Shown: piece after piece, positions 1 to 10,692 of the stretch | Layout of the letters: the number at the start of each line of letters is the position of its first letter | How positions within the stretch are numbered: position 1 is the stretch's first letter | From: Magnetococcales bacterium | GTDB lineage: Bacteria; Pseudomonadota; Magnetococcia; Magnetococcales; JADGCL01 | Length of the DNA stretch: 40,754 nucleotides | NCBI GenBank assembly: GCA_015229005.1 | Contig: JADGCL010000025.1 | Location: 1 to 40,754, forward strand | Direction: 5' to 3' | Translations under genes and position numbers: made by a program | Notes under the pieces: model-generated | Seen by the model: the letters and a program-made list of their open reading frames with translations, nothing else | The model's database searches: none | What the model was told of the DNA's origin: nothing

Positions 1-1
1 G

Positions 2-1068
2 CGACGGTCGAGTCGTCTGCTGCGGGTGGGGTCGGTGGCGGTGGGCGGCGACAGCCCGATTTCGGTGCAGTCGATGACCAACACCGATACCCGGGATGTC
101 GCCGCGACCCTGGCGCAGGTGCGCCGGCTGGCCGAGGCCGGGGCGGATCTGGTGCGCATCTCCTGCCCCGACGAAGAGGCGGCACGGGCGGTCGGGCCGA
201 TCCGGGCGGGGTCGCCGGTGCCGTTGATCGCCGATATCCACTTCGATCACCGATTGGCTTTGATCGCGGTGGCCCAGGGGATCGACGGGCTGCGGATCAA
301 TCCGGGCAATATCGGCTCCCGCGAGCGGGTGCGCGAGGTGGTCGCGGCGGCGCGGGAGCGGCGGCTGCCGATTCGTATCGGGGTCAATGCCGGCTCCCTG
401 GAGAAGGAGCTTCTGCACCGCTTCGGCGAGCCTTGTGCCGAGGCCATGGTCGCCTCGGCGCGGCACCACATCGGCATCCTCGAAGAGCTCGATTATCGGG
501 AGATCAAGGTGAGCCTGAAGGCGAGCAGCGTCGCCATGACGGTGGCGGCCTATCGCCTTCTCGCCCGGGAGGTGGACTACCCCCTGCACCTGGGGATCAC
601 CGAGGCGGGGAGTCTCCTGCCGGGGACGGTCAAGTCTTCGATCGGCCTGGGGTTGTTGTTGAGCGAAGGGATCGGCGACACCTTGCGGGTCTCCCTGACG
701 AGCGATCCGGTGGAGGAGGTTCGGGTCGGTTTCGAGATCCTCAAGGCGCTGGGGCTGCGGCAGCGTGGGGTCAACCTGATCTCCTGTCCCACCTGTTCGC
801 GGCAGTGTTTTCCGGTGATCGAGGTGGTGGCGGAGTTGGAGAGGCGCCTGGCACAGGTGCGCGAGCCGGTCACCGCTTCGGTCATCGGCTGTGTGGTCAA
901 TGGTCCCGGCGAGGCCAGGGAGAGTGCGGTGGGCCTGGTCGGGGGTGAGGGGGGGCACCTTCTCTATCGGCTCGGGGTCCCGGCGGGGAAGGTGGCGACC
1001 GGGGCGCTGGTCGAGACGCTGGCGGCGGAGATCGAGGCGGCGGCGGTTCGCTGGCGGGGTGAGCGGTC

Positions 1069-1072
<4 letters not shown>
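2..1072 (+). CDS. ispG: 4-hydroxy-3-methylbut-2-enyl diphosphate synthase, 5'-truncated by window
   Basis: Penultimate enzyme of the MEP isoprenoid pathway: it reductively opens methylerythritol cyclodiphosphate to HMBPP using a 4Fe-4S cluster. The frame is open from base 2 and the residues before the first possible GTG (position 26) still match the family (RR...RVGSVAVGGD), so the true start lies left of the window. The TIM-barrel part carries VQSMTNTDT and ADIHFDHRLA. The C-terminal cluster ligands are visible as ISCPTCSR (two Cys) and IGCVVNGPGEA (third Cys plus the Glu). The stop overlaps the hisS start as ATGA, so the two genes are translationally coupled, an arrangement common in proteobacteria. 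The sequence reads intact apart from the missing N-terminus. Confidence 0.96.
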
Positions 1073-2341
<1,269 letters not shown>

Positions 2342-2343
<2 letters not shown>

Positions 2344-2488
2344 GCGGCCCGTTGATAAACGGGCCGCTCCGGCCAGGGATGGCCGGTCGAATTCAACGGG
2401 ACGGTGTAACCCGTTGAATTCGGAAGGGAAGGCGAAACTGCGTTTTGCCTTCCCGGGTTGAAAAAGTCCAGGGATGGACTTTTTCAAC
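2342..2488. repeat. Compound block of five consecutive hairpins
   Basis: Directly after hisS five inverted repeats follow one another: 2342-2369 (12-bp stem, loop GATA), 2369-2386 (CCGGCC/GGCCGG, loop AGGGAT), 2389-2421 (12-bp stem GAATTCAACGGG), 2426-2454 (GGGAAGGC type stem of about 13 bp) and 2459-2488 (12-bp stem TTGAAAAAGTCC, loop AGGGAT). The second and last share the loop AGGGAT. The first could terminate the ispG-hisS transcript, but the ordered series looks like a REP/BIME-type element. A degenerate version of the same series lies at 13.8-14.0 kb. Confidence 0.75.
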
Positions 2489-2577
2489 AGGCTGTGAGGA
2501 TCGTCGGCCCGGTCGGTTTCGGGCAGGGGGATGCCCCAGGGGCATCCGGTCGCAACGGTGGATTCCGGGGAAAGCCT

Positions 2578-3231
2578 GTGGCCCAGATTGGTGATATTTT
2601 CGAAATCGTCGACGAGGAGATGGATGCCGACCGCGTTCGTCGGCGTTGGCTCAAGTACCGCGGTGTTCTCATCGGCGGGCTGGTACTCCTGTTCGCCGGG
2701 CTCTTTGCCTATGTCGGATGGGAGAGCTGGCGCGAGAGGGTGGACCAGCAGGCCTCGGACCTTTTCCTTACCGCCTGGAACGGGTACGAAAAGGCCGATG
2801 CGACGGTGAATCGGGCGGAACTGGAGCGGTTGCTGGCGACCTATCCGCGCCACGGATACGCCCTGTTGGGGCGCCTCCTGCAGGCGCGGGAGATGGTGCG
2901 CGAGGGGCAGGTGGATCGGGCGCTGATGCTCCTTCAGGAGGCGGCGGCGGAGGCGGGGCGTGACGCGCCGCTGGCCGATTATGCCTGGCTCAATGCCGCC
3001 TATCTGACGGCTGCGGAGCCGGCGCGTTGTTTGGGTTTTCTGGATCGTATCGGCGAGGGGTCGGCCTTTCGCGGCCATGCCCTGGAGTTGAAGGGGCTCT
3101 TGAGTGATCACGAAGGGAAGGCCGAGGAGGCCCTGAAATGGTATCGGGAGGCCTTGGAGAAGAGCCGCGCCGGCGGTCTGCGGGAGAGGTTGAGCCGGCG
3201 GGTGGAGCGTCTGGGGGGGGCTGCGGGGTGA
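2578..3231 (+). CDS. YfgM-like membrane-anchored TPR protein
   Basis: Ancillary envelope protein of the YfgM family, which in gammaproteobacteria associates with the SecYEG translocon and PpiD on the periplasmic side. The protein has a short cytoplasmic N-terminus (RVRRRWLKYR), one membrane segment (about residues 27-45, VLIGGLVLLFAGLFAYVGW) and an alpha-helical TPR-like domain with pairs such as ALMLLQEAA and AEEALKWYREALEKS. The frame is open back to 2458, but that part is occupied by the hairpin block. The GTG at 2578, preceded by a GGGGAAAG ribosome site, gives 217 residues, close to YfgM. The position between hisS and bamB is the canonical one and supports the call. Confidence 0.8.
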   Translation: MAQIGDIFEIVDEEMDADRVRRRWLKYRGVLIGGLVLLFAGLFAYVGWESWRERVDQQASDLFLTAWNGYEKADATVNRAELERLLATYPRHGYALLGRLLQAREMVREGQVDRALMLLQEAAAEAGRDAPLADYAWLNAAYLTAAEPARCLGFLDRIGEGSAFRGHALELKGLLSDHEGKAEEALKWYREALEKSRAGGLRERLSRRVERLGGAAG

Positions 3232-4508
3232 GGGGCGGGGGCGCAGGGAGGGAGGCACTTCCGGGGGGCGTCGCGTGCGGGCGCGGTCCGGGGTTTGGCC
3301 TGGGGTCCTGGGGTGCGGCGGGTCGGGGGCTGGTCCTGGCGGCGGCCCTGGGGGTGGTCGTCGGCGGTTGCGCCCCCTCCGGGTGGTTCGGGGACTCTCC
3401 CGGAAAGGGGAAGGTCGAGACCGTCGCCGAATATCGGGAGCCGAAGCCGGCGGCGGTGCGGGATGGGGGGCTCCTTCTTGAGAAGCGCTGGTCGCGCTCG
3501 GTGGCCTCGGAGGCCGACGAGCATTTTTCGCATCCTGGGCACTCCGTCTTGGAGGGCAAGGATCTTTTCGTCGCCACCAGCCAGGGGGAGGTGGTGCGGG
3601 TGGATGCCCGGGATGGCGGGGTCCACTGGCGGGTGGACACCGAAGGCGGGATCTCCGGGGGTGTGGCCTTGGCGGCGGGGCGGCTCTTCGTGGGCAACCG
3701 GGAGGGGGTGTTGCTGGCCCTGGATCGGGAAAGCGGCAAGCCTCTCTGGAAGCGCAACGTCGGCAGTTCCGTGAGTTCAGCGCCGGCGGTCGCGGGCGAG
3801 CGTCTGGTGGTGGTGACCCTGGATGGTCACGTCCATGCCTTCCGGACGACCGATGGCGAACCGCTCTGGGTACACGAGTCGCCGTTCGAGCCGCAGGTGG
3901 TGATGGGGTCGGCGACGCCGGTCATGGACAAGGGGCTTGTCTATGTCGGGCTGGCCTCGGGTGAGGTGACGGCGTTGTCGCAGCAGGATGGTCGTCCGAA
4001 GTGGAGTCACAACCTCAGCCAGAGCCGGCGGGGTGGCGAGATCGAGATGTTACGGGATGTGGACGCGGATGTTGTCCTGATGCCGGTGTCGGCGCCGGGT
4101 TTGCGGATGGCCTATGCGGTGAGTTTCCAGGGAAACATGGTGGCCCTGCATGCGGAGTCGGGCGACCTGCTGTGGGAGAGGGCGGTGTCGGCGATCCGGA
4201 GGCCGTTGATTCTGAACAACCAGTTGATCGTTCCGGATTTGGAGGGAAATCTGGTCGCTCTTTCGGCGGATGACGGGGTGGTCCTGTGGAAGACGCGGCT
4301 GAGTGATGGACTCCTGACCGCACCGGTTGAATATCGGGGGAAGATCGGGGTTGCGGACGGGGGTGGTCGGCTCTTTGTGGTCGAGCCTGCAAGCGGGCGG
4401 GTGTTGGGGATGGAGCGCCTGGGCGAGGCGATCCTGGCCGACCCGATGGTGGCACACGAAGGGATCTACCTGTGGAGTAACGAGGGGAACGTGATCCTCG
4501 TCCACTGA
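3228..4508 (+). CDS. bamB: Outer membrane assembly lipoprotein BamB
   Basis: Beta-propeller lipoprotein of the BAM complex that helps BamA insert outer-membrane proteins. Repeated PQQ-type blades are visible (GVHWRVDTEGG, GKPLWKRNVGSSV, GEPLWVHESPF, GRPKWSHNLSQ, GDLLWERAVS, GVVLWKTRL). The lipobox is VVVGGC with Cys at residue 48 from the chosen start. That start is a GTG overlapping the upstream TGA (GTGA), which implies coupling with the TPR gene but gives an unusually long leader; a start further downstream is possible. The der/engA gene that often follows bamB is absent: a convergent gene ends 9 bp downstream. Confidence 0.92.
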   Translation: MRGGGAGREALPGGVACGRGPGFGLGSWGAAGRGLVLAAALGVVVGGCAPSGWFGDSPGKGKVETVAEYREPKPAAVRDGGLLLEKRWSRSVASEADEHFSHPGHSVLEGKDLFVATSQGEVVRVDARDGGVHWRVDTEGGISGGVALAAGRLFVGNREGVLLALDRESGKPLWKRNVGSSVSSAPAVAGERLVVVTLDGHVHAFRTTDGEPLWVHESPFEPQVVMGSATPVMDKGLVYVGLASGEVTALSQQDGRPKWSHNLSQSRRGGEIEMLRDVDADVVLMPVSAPGLRMAYAVSFQGNMVALHAESGDLLWERAVSAIRRPLILNNQLIVPDLEGNLVALSADDGVVLWKTRLSDGLLTAPVEYRGKIGVADGGGRLFVVEPASGRVLGMERLGEAILADPMVAHEGIYLWSNEGNVILVH

Positions 4509-4517
4509 CGGTCTGTC

Positions 4518-5078
4518 TTATCGGGTTTCGTTGTGCCCGGTTTCGACGATCACCATTTTCGTACCCACCCGCACCTGGTCGAACAGGTCCGCGACCGCCG
4601 CGTCTGCCATGCGCACGCATCCGGCGGAGACCGCTTGCCCCAGCAGGGAGGTGTGCGGGGTCCCATGGATGTAGATGTAGCGCGAGCGCGTATCGATTCC
4701 CGGGCCGCGATTGATCCCGGGCTCCAGGCCGTCCAGCCAAAGAATCCGTGTTGTGATCAGGTCCCGTCCCTCTCCCGCGCCGGCGGCGACGATTTCTCCG
4801 GTGGGTTGGCGTCCCTTGAAGACGGTTCCCAGCGCCGCGCCATGGCCGATCCGGTCGCTGATCCGATGCACGCCCGTCGGAGTGCAGCCGCTGTCCGCCC
4901 GATTGCCGAAGCCCTTGAGTCCGGTGGAAACGATCCACTCTCCGAGCAGTTCCCGGGCGGTGAGTCGATAGAGCCGCTGCCGGGTCCCCAGGAGTACCAG
5001 GGCGGGATCATGGTCGTCCCACCCTCCCGCGCGGAGTCGTCCCAGAGCCTGCTTTAGGACCGGGTCGCTTGTGTCCAT
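4518..5078 (-). CDS. L,D-transpeptidase (YkuD domain)
   Basis: Peptidoglycan-modifying enzyme of the YkuD family, which forms 3-3 cross-links or attaches proteins to meso-diaminopimelate. The catalytic signature is complete: IHGTPHTSLLG followed by AVSAGCVRM with the nucleophilic Cys. The 186-residue protein is short, nearly a bare catalytic domain, and shows no signal peptide from the ATG at 5078, so its route to the periplasm is unclear; the ribosome-binding site is weak. It is transcribed towards bamB, with 9 bp between the stops. Confidence 0.88.
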   Translation of the reverse strand: MDTSDPVLKQALGRLRAGGWDDHDPALVLLGTRQRLYRLTARELLGEWIVSTGLKGFGNRADSGCTPTGVHRISDRIGHGAALGTVFKGRQPTGEIVAAGAGEGRDLITTRILWLDGLEPGINRGPGIDTRSRYIYIHGTPHTSLLGQAVSAGCVRMADAAVADLFDQVRVGTKMVIVETGHNETR

Positions 5079-5189
5079 TGCATGGTTTTACTTCTGCAGG
5101 GGTCCGGGGAGCGCCACGTTCCCCGGCGGGGATTGGGGCGGCGCCCCAAGGTCTTGTTTTTGACTTTACACTTTTTGCGCCCCGTCAAA

Positions 5190-5229
5190 CCAGGCGAACC
5201 CCGTGTTTTTCTACGGGGTTCGCGCCTGG
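5190..5229 (-). terminator. Strong hairpin downstream of the Bax-inhibitor-1 gene
   Basis: Inverted repeat of about 15 bp (CCAGGCG plus AACCCCGT arm, with one bulged base pair near CGCG) around a T-rich loop, 34 bp after the stop of the minus-strand gene at 5263. There is no convincing U-tract, so it may act as a transcript stabiliser or a weak terminator between that gene and the L,D-transpeptidase gene. Confidence 0.5.
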
Positions 5230-5262
5230 GTTATCGACGGGCTACCGCCTGGTGCGGTCCGA

Positions 5263-5961
5263 TCAATCGTCGCTGGAGAGGATGCCGAGGAGGCGCAGCA
5301 GGCTCAGGAAGAGGTTGAGGACATTCAGGTAGAGACTCAGGGCCGCTGCCGCAGGCGGCACCTCCCAGGGGTGATTCTTGAGCTGCTGGGTCTCCCACAG
5401 GATATAGCCCGAGAAGATCAGCGTCCCGGCGGCGGAGACCGCGAAGGCCAGGCCCGTCGATTGGAGGAAGATATTGACCAGCGATCCGACGAGGAGGACG
5501 ATGAGACCGGCGAAGAGCATCCCGCCCATTGCCGAGAAGTCGCGCCGAGTGGTCAGGGCATGGAAGGTGAGCCCGACGAAGACGGCTCCGGTCATGAAGA
5601 CGGCCTGGCCGATGATGCCCGGCATACCCGCGTGGACGTACTGGTCCAGGACCGGGCCGAGGGTCAGGCCGGAGATGCCGGTGAAGAGGAAGAGGGTGGA
5701 GCTGTTGCGCTTGGCCAGGGCGACGAAGAAGACGATCACCTCGGCGATGATCAGGAGGAGGAGGTTTTCCTGGACGAGCGGGCTCCCCATGGCCACATAG
5801 CCGGCTGCGGTGGCGAGGAGCAGGCTGCCGCCGAGCAGGGCGTAGACTTGTTTGAGATAGGCAATGGCGGAGAGTTCGCTGGCGCTCAGTCCCTCGCTCG
5901 TCGCCGACGCGGCCACCGTCTGGCCAGGTTGCTGGCGGTGGAAGGAAGGGGATTCGTTCAC
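5263..5961 (-). CDS. Bax inhibitor-1 / YccA family integral membrane protein
   Basis: Seven-transmembrane protein of the UPF0005/BI-1 family (E. coli YccA, YbhL). YccA interacts with the FtsH protease and other members form pH-gated ion leaks. Hydrophobic segments follow each other from LLGGSLLLATAAGYVAMG to LSLYLNVLNLFLSLLRLLG, and the family's acidic tail (SSDD) closes the protein. The frame extends upstream, but the GTG at 5961 has an AGGAG site at proper distance and gives 232 residues, the usual family size. It is monocistronic, between two hairpins. Confidence 0.88.
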   Translation of the reverse strand: MNESPSFHRQQPGQTVAASATSEGLSASELSAIAYLKQVYALLGGSLLLATAAGYVAMGSPLVQENLLLLIIAEVIVFFVALAKRNSSTLFLFTGISGLTLGPVLDQYVHAGMPGIIGQAVFMTGAVFVGLTFHALTTRRDFSAMGGMLFAGLIVLLVGSLVNIFLQSTGLAFAVSAAGTLIFSGYILWETQQLKNHPWEVPPAAAALSLYLNVLNLFLSLLRLLGILSSDD

Positions 5962-6174
5962 GGGGGTTTCTCCTGGTTCGGGTTGGATCACAAGGGAGGC
6001 CGCAGGCGCCGGCGAGATCGGCAGACGACCCACAAACCTCCACCCTGCAATATGATCCCCTTGCCGGAGGAAGTCAAGTTTCAGAAAAATCGGTGGTGTT
6101 TTGCGGTGACCTGACCGGGTGACGTTAAGCCCCGATCCTGGGAGAATTTCGACGTATTGCCATACCGAAACGTC

Positions 6175-6200
6175 GAGGGGCCGCAGTGACGCGGCCCCTC
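6175..6200 (-). terminator. Terminator-like hairpin after the large surface lipoprotein gene
   Basis: Perfect 10-bp stem GAGGGGCCGC with a 6-base loop, 30 bp beyond the stop of the gene at 6230 in its reading direction. Only a short, mixed T-containing stretch follows, so efficiency cannot be judged. Confidence 0.6.
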
Positions 6201-6229
6201 GGAACACCTTCCCGTCGATCGACGGGCGA

Positions 6230-9200
6230 CTACAGCCAGCTGTTCCCGTCCCATGCCCCCCGATCCCAGAGTGTCCCCTCGCCCGGGTCGTCGTCGAGAA
6301 TGGTGCCGGTGCCGCTGTCGCCGGCCAGGGTGGCGTTGACCGGATCGGCGATGGTGACGACGAAAGTTTCGTTGCCCTCGTCGAGGTTGTCTCCCAGGAT
6401 CAACACCGACATCGGTCGCTGGGTCGTCCCCGGGGAGAAGGTGATGGCTCCCAGGGAGAAGGTGTAATCGCTGCCGTTCTTCGCAGTGCCGTCACTGGTC
6501 ACGGCATTGACCGAGACGGCCTGATGGCTCGGCAGATTGAGGGTGACGACGAAGTTGGCCTCGACCCCAGCGCCGTCTCCCTCGGTGATGGCGACGTTGT
6601 TGATGGCGAGGGTCCGCGGTACCGGGTTGACCGTCACCGACACCCGATCGGTGATGACCACGCCGCCCGGGTAGGTCACCTCGACCTGGAAGGTCAGCTG
6701 CTCCTGGGCGCTCACCACCGGTGCGGCAAAAGTCGGGGCGGCGCTGGTGGCACCGCTCAGGACGACGTTGGTCCCGCCGACTTGGGTCCAGCGGAAGCTT
6801 GTCGCCGCCGGATCGGCGCCGAGGGCCACGGCTTCCCCCTCGTTGGTGGTCCGCGGGCTTCCCGCTCCCTCGCTCCAGATGCCAGCATCCCATTGTGCCG
6901 TGTCCCAGATGCTGCTCGTGTCGTCATCGACGATGATGGCCGTTGCCTCGGCCCTGGCCAGGGTCACTCCTGTGGTGGGATTGCTCAGGACCAGGCGGAA
7001 AGTCTCGTCGAGTTCATCTTCCCGGTCGCTTACCACCGGCACCACGATCGTCCGCTCGGTCACCCCTGGGGCAAAGGTCACGTTGCCGCTCGTCGCGGCG
7101 AAATCACCGGCTGTGGTCGTCACGTCTGCAGTGGCATAACCGACCGCGATCTCCTGGCGACTGGCCATGCTGAGCGTCACGGCGAAGCGGGCCTCGGTGC
7201 TACCGCTCTGTCCCTCGGTCAGGGTCACGTCGCCCACGGTCAGGGTGCGGGGGACCGGGGCCACCGCGACCTCTACCGTATCCGTGGTCTGGTTGCCGTT
7301 GGTATAGGTCGAGTCGAGGCGGAAGATCAGCGTTTCTGGCGCCAGGATCAGCGGCGCGGTGAAGCTGGGCTGCGCCGTTTCGGCCCCGGTCAGGACGACG
7401 TTGGTTCCCGCTACCTGGGTCCAGCGATGGGTCACTCCGGCGGTATCCCCCGCTTGTAGAGTCACCACCCCCTGCTCACTGGTTGCTCGGTTTTCGCCGG
7501 CTCCCTCGCTCCAGATCCCGGAATCCCACTGGGCGGTATCCCAGAGACTGCCGCTCGCGGTGACGCCGCCGGCGGTGGTCGCTGCGGCCACCGTCACCGT
7601 GAAGGCATCGCTCGCCGATCCCGTACCGTCGCTTACCGTCACGGTGATGGTGGTGCTGCCGCTCTTTCCGACGCTGGGGGTCACCGTCAGTGTGCGATTG
7701 GCGCCTGTGCCGCCGAAGAGGATCCCGGCGTTTGGAACCAGGGTGGTATCCGAGGAGACTGCCGCCAGGGTAAGCTGCGTCGCTACCGTCTCCTCGTCGC
7801 CGATCGTAAAGGTCAATGGCCCGGTTGTTCCATCTTGTGCCACCGACTGGCTGCCGATATCGGCGATGGTCGGGGCATCGTTCACCTCGCGGATAGTCAC
7901 TGTCACCGTCGCCGTTGCCGAGTCGGTGGTGCCGTCGTTGACCTTGAAGGCGAAACTGTCGCTCCCTGTTGCATGTGGATCGGGCCGATAGGAAAAACCG
8001 CCGGTCGTCGTCTGGGTGAGGGAGACCGTCCCCTTGGTCGCTGGGGTCACCAGGACGAAACGCAAGGCATCCCGGTTGGCATCGCTCGCCCCGAGGATGC
8101 CCGAGTAGCTGCCGTGTTCGTCGAGGAGTATCGCTTGGCTGTTGGCCACCGGTGCGTCGTTCTGTCCCAAAGGGGTGGCGTCGCCGGTGTCGGGCAGACC
8201 ATCGCCGTCGTCATCGCCGTCACCGTTGTTGCCGATCCCGTCGTCATCGCTGTCGAGGCTCTCCCAGGGGTTGCGGGGAAAGGCGTCGCCGACATCGGCG
8301 ACACCATCATTGTCGTCGTCGGCATCGAGCTCGTCGACCGTGCCATCGCCATCGGTGTCGAGGGGCCGGGCCCCATCGACCACCAGCGGGGCGCTGTCGA
8401 CTGCATCGGCGACCCCGTCGCCATCGTCATCTGTATCGGTGTTGTTACCGATCCCGTCGCCATCGGTATCGACCGATTCCTGCCGATCCAGCGGAAAGGC
8501 ATCGCTGGCATCCGGGGTCCCATCGCCGTCGTCATCGTTGTCGGCATTGTTGCCGATCCCGTCGCCGTCGGTGTCGACCGACTCCTCAGCGTTTAGTGGC
8601 AGGGCATCCGCCGAATCGGCAACGCCGTCGCCATCGTCATCGACATCGGCGTTGTCGCCGATGCCGTCCTGATCGCTGTCCCGGCTCTCCGTCTTGTCCA
8701 ATGGAACGGCGTCGACCGGGTCGAGAACCCCGTCGCCGTCGTCGTCGCCGTCGCAGGCATTGCCTAGCCTGTCACCATCGGTATCTGTCTGACCGGGGTT
8801 CTCCACCATGAGGCAATTGTCGGCAGCGTCGGCGACCCCGTCATCGTCGGAGTCAACCACCCGGAAGGTGATTGTCACCGTTTCCGTGTCCGAAATCGCG
8901 GCGCCGTCGCCGACTGCGTAGGTGAAACTATCGGTCCCCGAGGCGGTGGAGACGGAGGTATAGACGAAATATCCGGTCGCCGCATCCTCCAGGCTTACAC
9001 TCCCTTTTGTGGGTTGAGTGACGATCTGGAAGGTCAGGGGTTTCCCTTCGGGATCGAATCCCTCCAGCTCGCCCGGCATCGTCGTTCCGGGCAAGGTCTC
9101 GAGGGCCAGTGCTGTCGCCATCGGTCGCCCGTCCGCCGTCGCCGACTCGGCGATGACGATGGTCACCTTGGCGACGTTGGAATCGGCCTTGCCGTCGTTG

Positions 9201-10594
9201 GCCCGGAAGAGAAAGAAATCGCTGCCGCTCGCATCGGCCTGGGGGGTATAGGTGAAGAGTCCCGCGCTTGCGTCGGTGATGGTCACCGCACCCCGGTTGA
9301 GTCCCCCCTGGCCGGTGTGCAGGGCGAAGGTCAGATTGTCGCCGTTGTGATCCGCTGCCATCAGCTGACCGGAGACCGGTACCCCGGCCACCGTCTTGAA
9401 GAAGCCTGTTTCCGCCTTTGGCGCCCGGTTGAGGCTCGCTTCGATTGTCGCGGTCGAATATTTTCCCTGGGCGATCTGACCGGCCACCGTTGCCGCGTAG
9501 TCACTCTGTCCCTGGACTACCGTCTCGGCGATCTGTCCGGCAGCCGCCTTGCCCGACACCAGGTTCTTGAAGGCGCTGGCGAGCGATGCGAAGGGTGAAT
9601 CGGTACTGCTGCCGACCAGCATCTGGGCTGCCTCAGCGAAGGCGATTCCCTGGCTCTTGAGGTTTTCCGACACCTGGGTATTGGCTAGACTCGTTGCCGC
9701 CGTTACGGCGTCGATGTCGCTTTTCACCGTGGTGATGGAGGTGGTGAGAGCCGACCTCACCTCGCCGGCGCTCATGCGGCTGCCATCGCTCTTCGTGACC
9801 TGCAACTGGTTCCGCACTACCTCGGCCACCACCGCTGCTGTTTGCACGTTCATCGTTGCGAGGAAGGTCGCCGTGGTGAGCCCGGTCGGCAGGGCCGATC
9901 TCAAAGATTCTCCAGCTTTTTTTCCGTCCATATTGCCGTCGGCAAGGTCTTCGGCGATCGCCGAGAAGGCCTTGCCCTGATCGGTCGCGTCGGTCCCGGC
10001 GATCCGCCGGATCGCCTCGCCCATCGCTTCGCTTGCCTTGGTCGAGGTGGCAATGTTGCTCTCGGTCAGAGGGGTGGTGATGGGATCGACGCCGGCATCG
10101 GCGCCGTCGATGCCGAACCCGAAGTTCTTCAGGACCGCGCTCTTGATGCCCGCCACATCCGCTGTGGCCACTTTGGTGAGATCTCCACCGGCCTTGGCCT
10201 TGCTTGACTGGGTGATCACCGTGGTGATGGTCGAGACGTTGGCCGTTGTCGCCGTGGTCTCGGTGAGGAGCGAGGAGAGATTGGTCTTGACAGTTTCGCC
10301 GGTGACGACATCGGTGCCGCCGCTGGCAACGATTTCGAGCGGAAAGGTGGTCCCGGTGGGAACAGCGAGGGTGTATTTGGCGGTGGCGTCGCTTGTGGCG
10401 GTGGCGGCCACGTTGCCGCGGGCGTCATAGGCGGTGATCGTGGCACCCTTGACCGCCCCTTCCAGGACGGTCCCGGAGACGGCGGATCCTGAGGAGGCAC
10501 TACCTCCTCCACCCCCGCCACCCCCACAGGCAATCTGGGTAACAAGACCCAGGGCGAGACCCACATTCAGAAGTCGGAGCGTGATCTTGGTCAT
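6230..10594 (-). CDS. Giant multidomain surface lipoprotein (cadherin-like, TSP type 3, Calx-beta)
   Basis: A predicted 1454-residue secreted protein, probably surface-exposed and calcium-binding. The ATG at 10594 has a strong GGAAGGGGAT site; the leader ends in the lipobox VTQIAC and is followed by a run of eight Gly. Approximate order: a carboxypeptidase-regulatory-like unit (30-90), a long helical region (90-385), two cadherin/VCBS-like domains (388-575), thrombospondin type 3 repeats of the DTDGDGIGNN kind (578-815), another VCBS-like and an Ig-like domain (810-1010), then twice a unit of Trp-rich motif, PKD/Ig-like domain and Calx-beta domain (1016-1440), ending in a third Trp-rich motif. 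TSP3 and Calx-beta folds bind calcium in known proteins. An adhesion or matrix role is inference. Confidence 0.85.
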   Translation of the reverse strand: MTKITLRLLNVGLALGLVTQIACGGGGGGGGSASSGSAVSGTVLEGAVKGATITAYDARGNVAATATSDATAKYTLAVPTGTTFPLEIVASGGTDVVTGETVKTNLSSLLTETTATTANVSTITTVITQSSKAKAGGDLTKVATADVAGIKSAVLKNFGFGIDGADAGVDPITTPLTESNIATSTKASEAMGEAIRRIAGTDATDQGKAFSAIAEDLADGNMDGKKAGESLRSALPTGLTTATFLATMNVQTAAVVAEVVRNQLQVTKSDGSRMSAGEVRSALTTSITTVKSDIDAVTAATSLANTQVSENLKSQGIAFAEAAQMLVGSSTDSPFASLASAFKNLVSGKAAAGQIAETVVQGQSDYAATVAGQIAQGKYSTATIEASLNRAPKAETGFFKTVAGVPVSGQLMAADHNGDNLTFALHTGQGGLNRGAVTITDASAGLFTYTPQADASGSDFFLFRANDGKADSNVAKVTIVIAESATADGRPMATALALETLPGTTMPGELEGFDPEGKPLTFQIVTQPTKGSVSLEDAATGYFVYTSVSTASGTDSFTYAVGDGAAISDTETVTITFRVVDSDDDGVADAADNCLMVENPGQTDTDGDRLGNACDGDDDGDGVLDPVDAVPLDKTESRDSDQDGIGDNADVDDDGDGVADSADALPLNAEESVDTDGDGIGNNADNDDDGDGTPDASDAFPLDRQESVDTDGDGIGNNTDTDDDGDGVADAVDSAPLVVDGARPLDTDGDGTVDELDADDDNDGVADVGDAFPRNPWESLDSDDDGIGNNGDGDDDGDGLPDTGDATPLGQNDAPVANSQAILLDEHGSYSGILGASDANRDALRFVLVTPATKGTVSLTQTTTGGFSYRPDPHATGSDSFAFKVNDGTTDSATATVTVTIREVNDAPTIADIGSQSVAQDGTTGPLTFTIGDEETVATQLTLAAVSSDTTLVPNAGILFGGTGANRTLTVTPSVGKSGSTTITVTVSDGTGSASDAFTVTVAAATTAGGVTASGSLWDTAQWDSGIWSEGAGENRATSEQGVVTLQAGDTAGVTHRWTQVAGTNVVLTGAETAQPSFTAPLILAPETLIFRLDSTYTNGNQTTDTVEVAVAPVPRTLTVGDVTLTEGQSGSTEARFAVTLSMASRQEIAVGYATADVTTTAGDFAATSGNVTFAPGVTERTIVVPVVSDREDELDETFRLVLSNPTTGVTLARAEATAIIVDDDTSSIWDTAQWDAGIWSEGAGSPRTTNEGEAVALGADPAATSFRWTQVGGTNVVLSGATSAAPTFAAPVVSAQEQLTFQVEVTYPGGVVITDRVSVTVNPVPRTLAINNVAITEGDGAGVEANFVVTLNLPSHQAVSVNAVTSDGTAKNGSDYTFSLGAITFSPGTTQRPMSVLILGDNLDEGNETFVVTIADPVNATLAGDSGTGTILDDDPGEGTLWDRGAWDGNSWL

Positions 10595-10692
10595 CCGATC
10601 CCCTTCCTGCAATTCCCCTTCGGGTCTCCTTCCCCTCGGACGGTGTTCCCTCCAAGGGGTGCTCACAGAGTGCCGGCGAGGGGCTTTATGAC

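Noticed and set aside
6119-7459. Long plus-strand frame of 446 codons
   Set aside because: It is antisense to the large lipoprotein gene, whose domains are recognisable in the minus frame; the plus translation has no recognisable motif.
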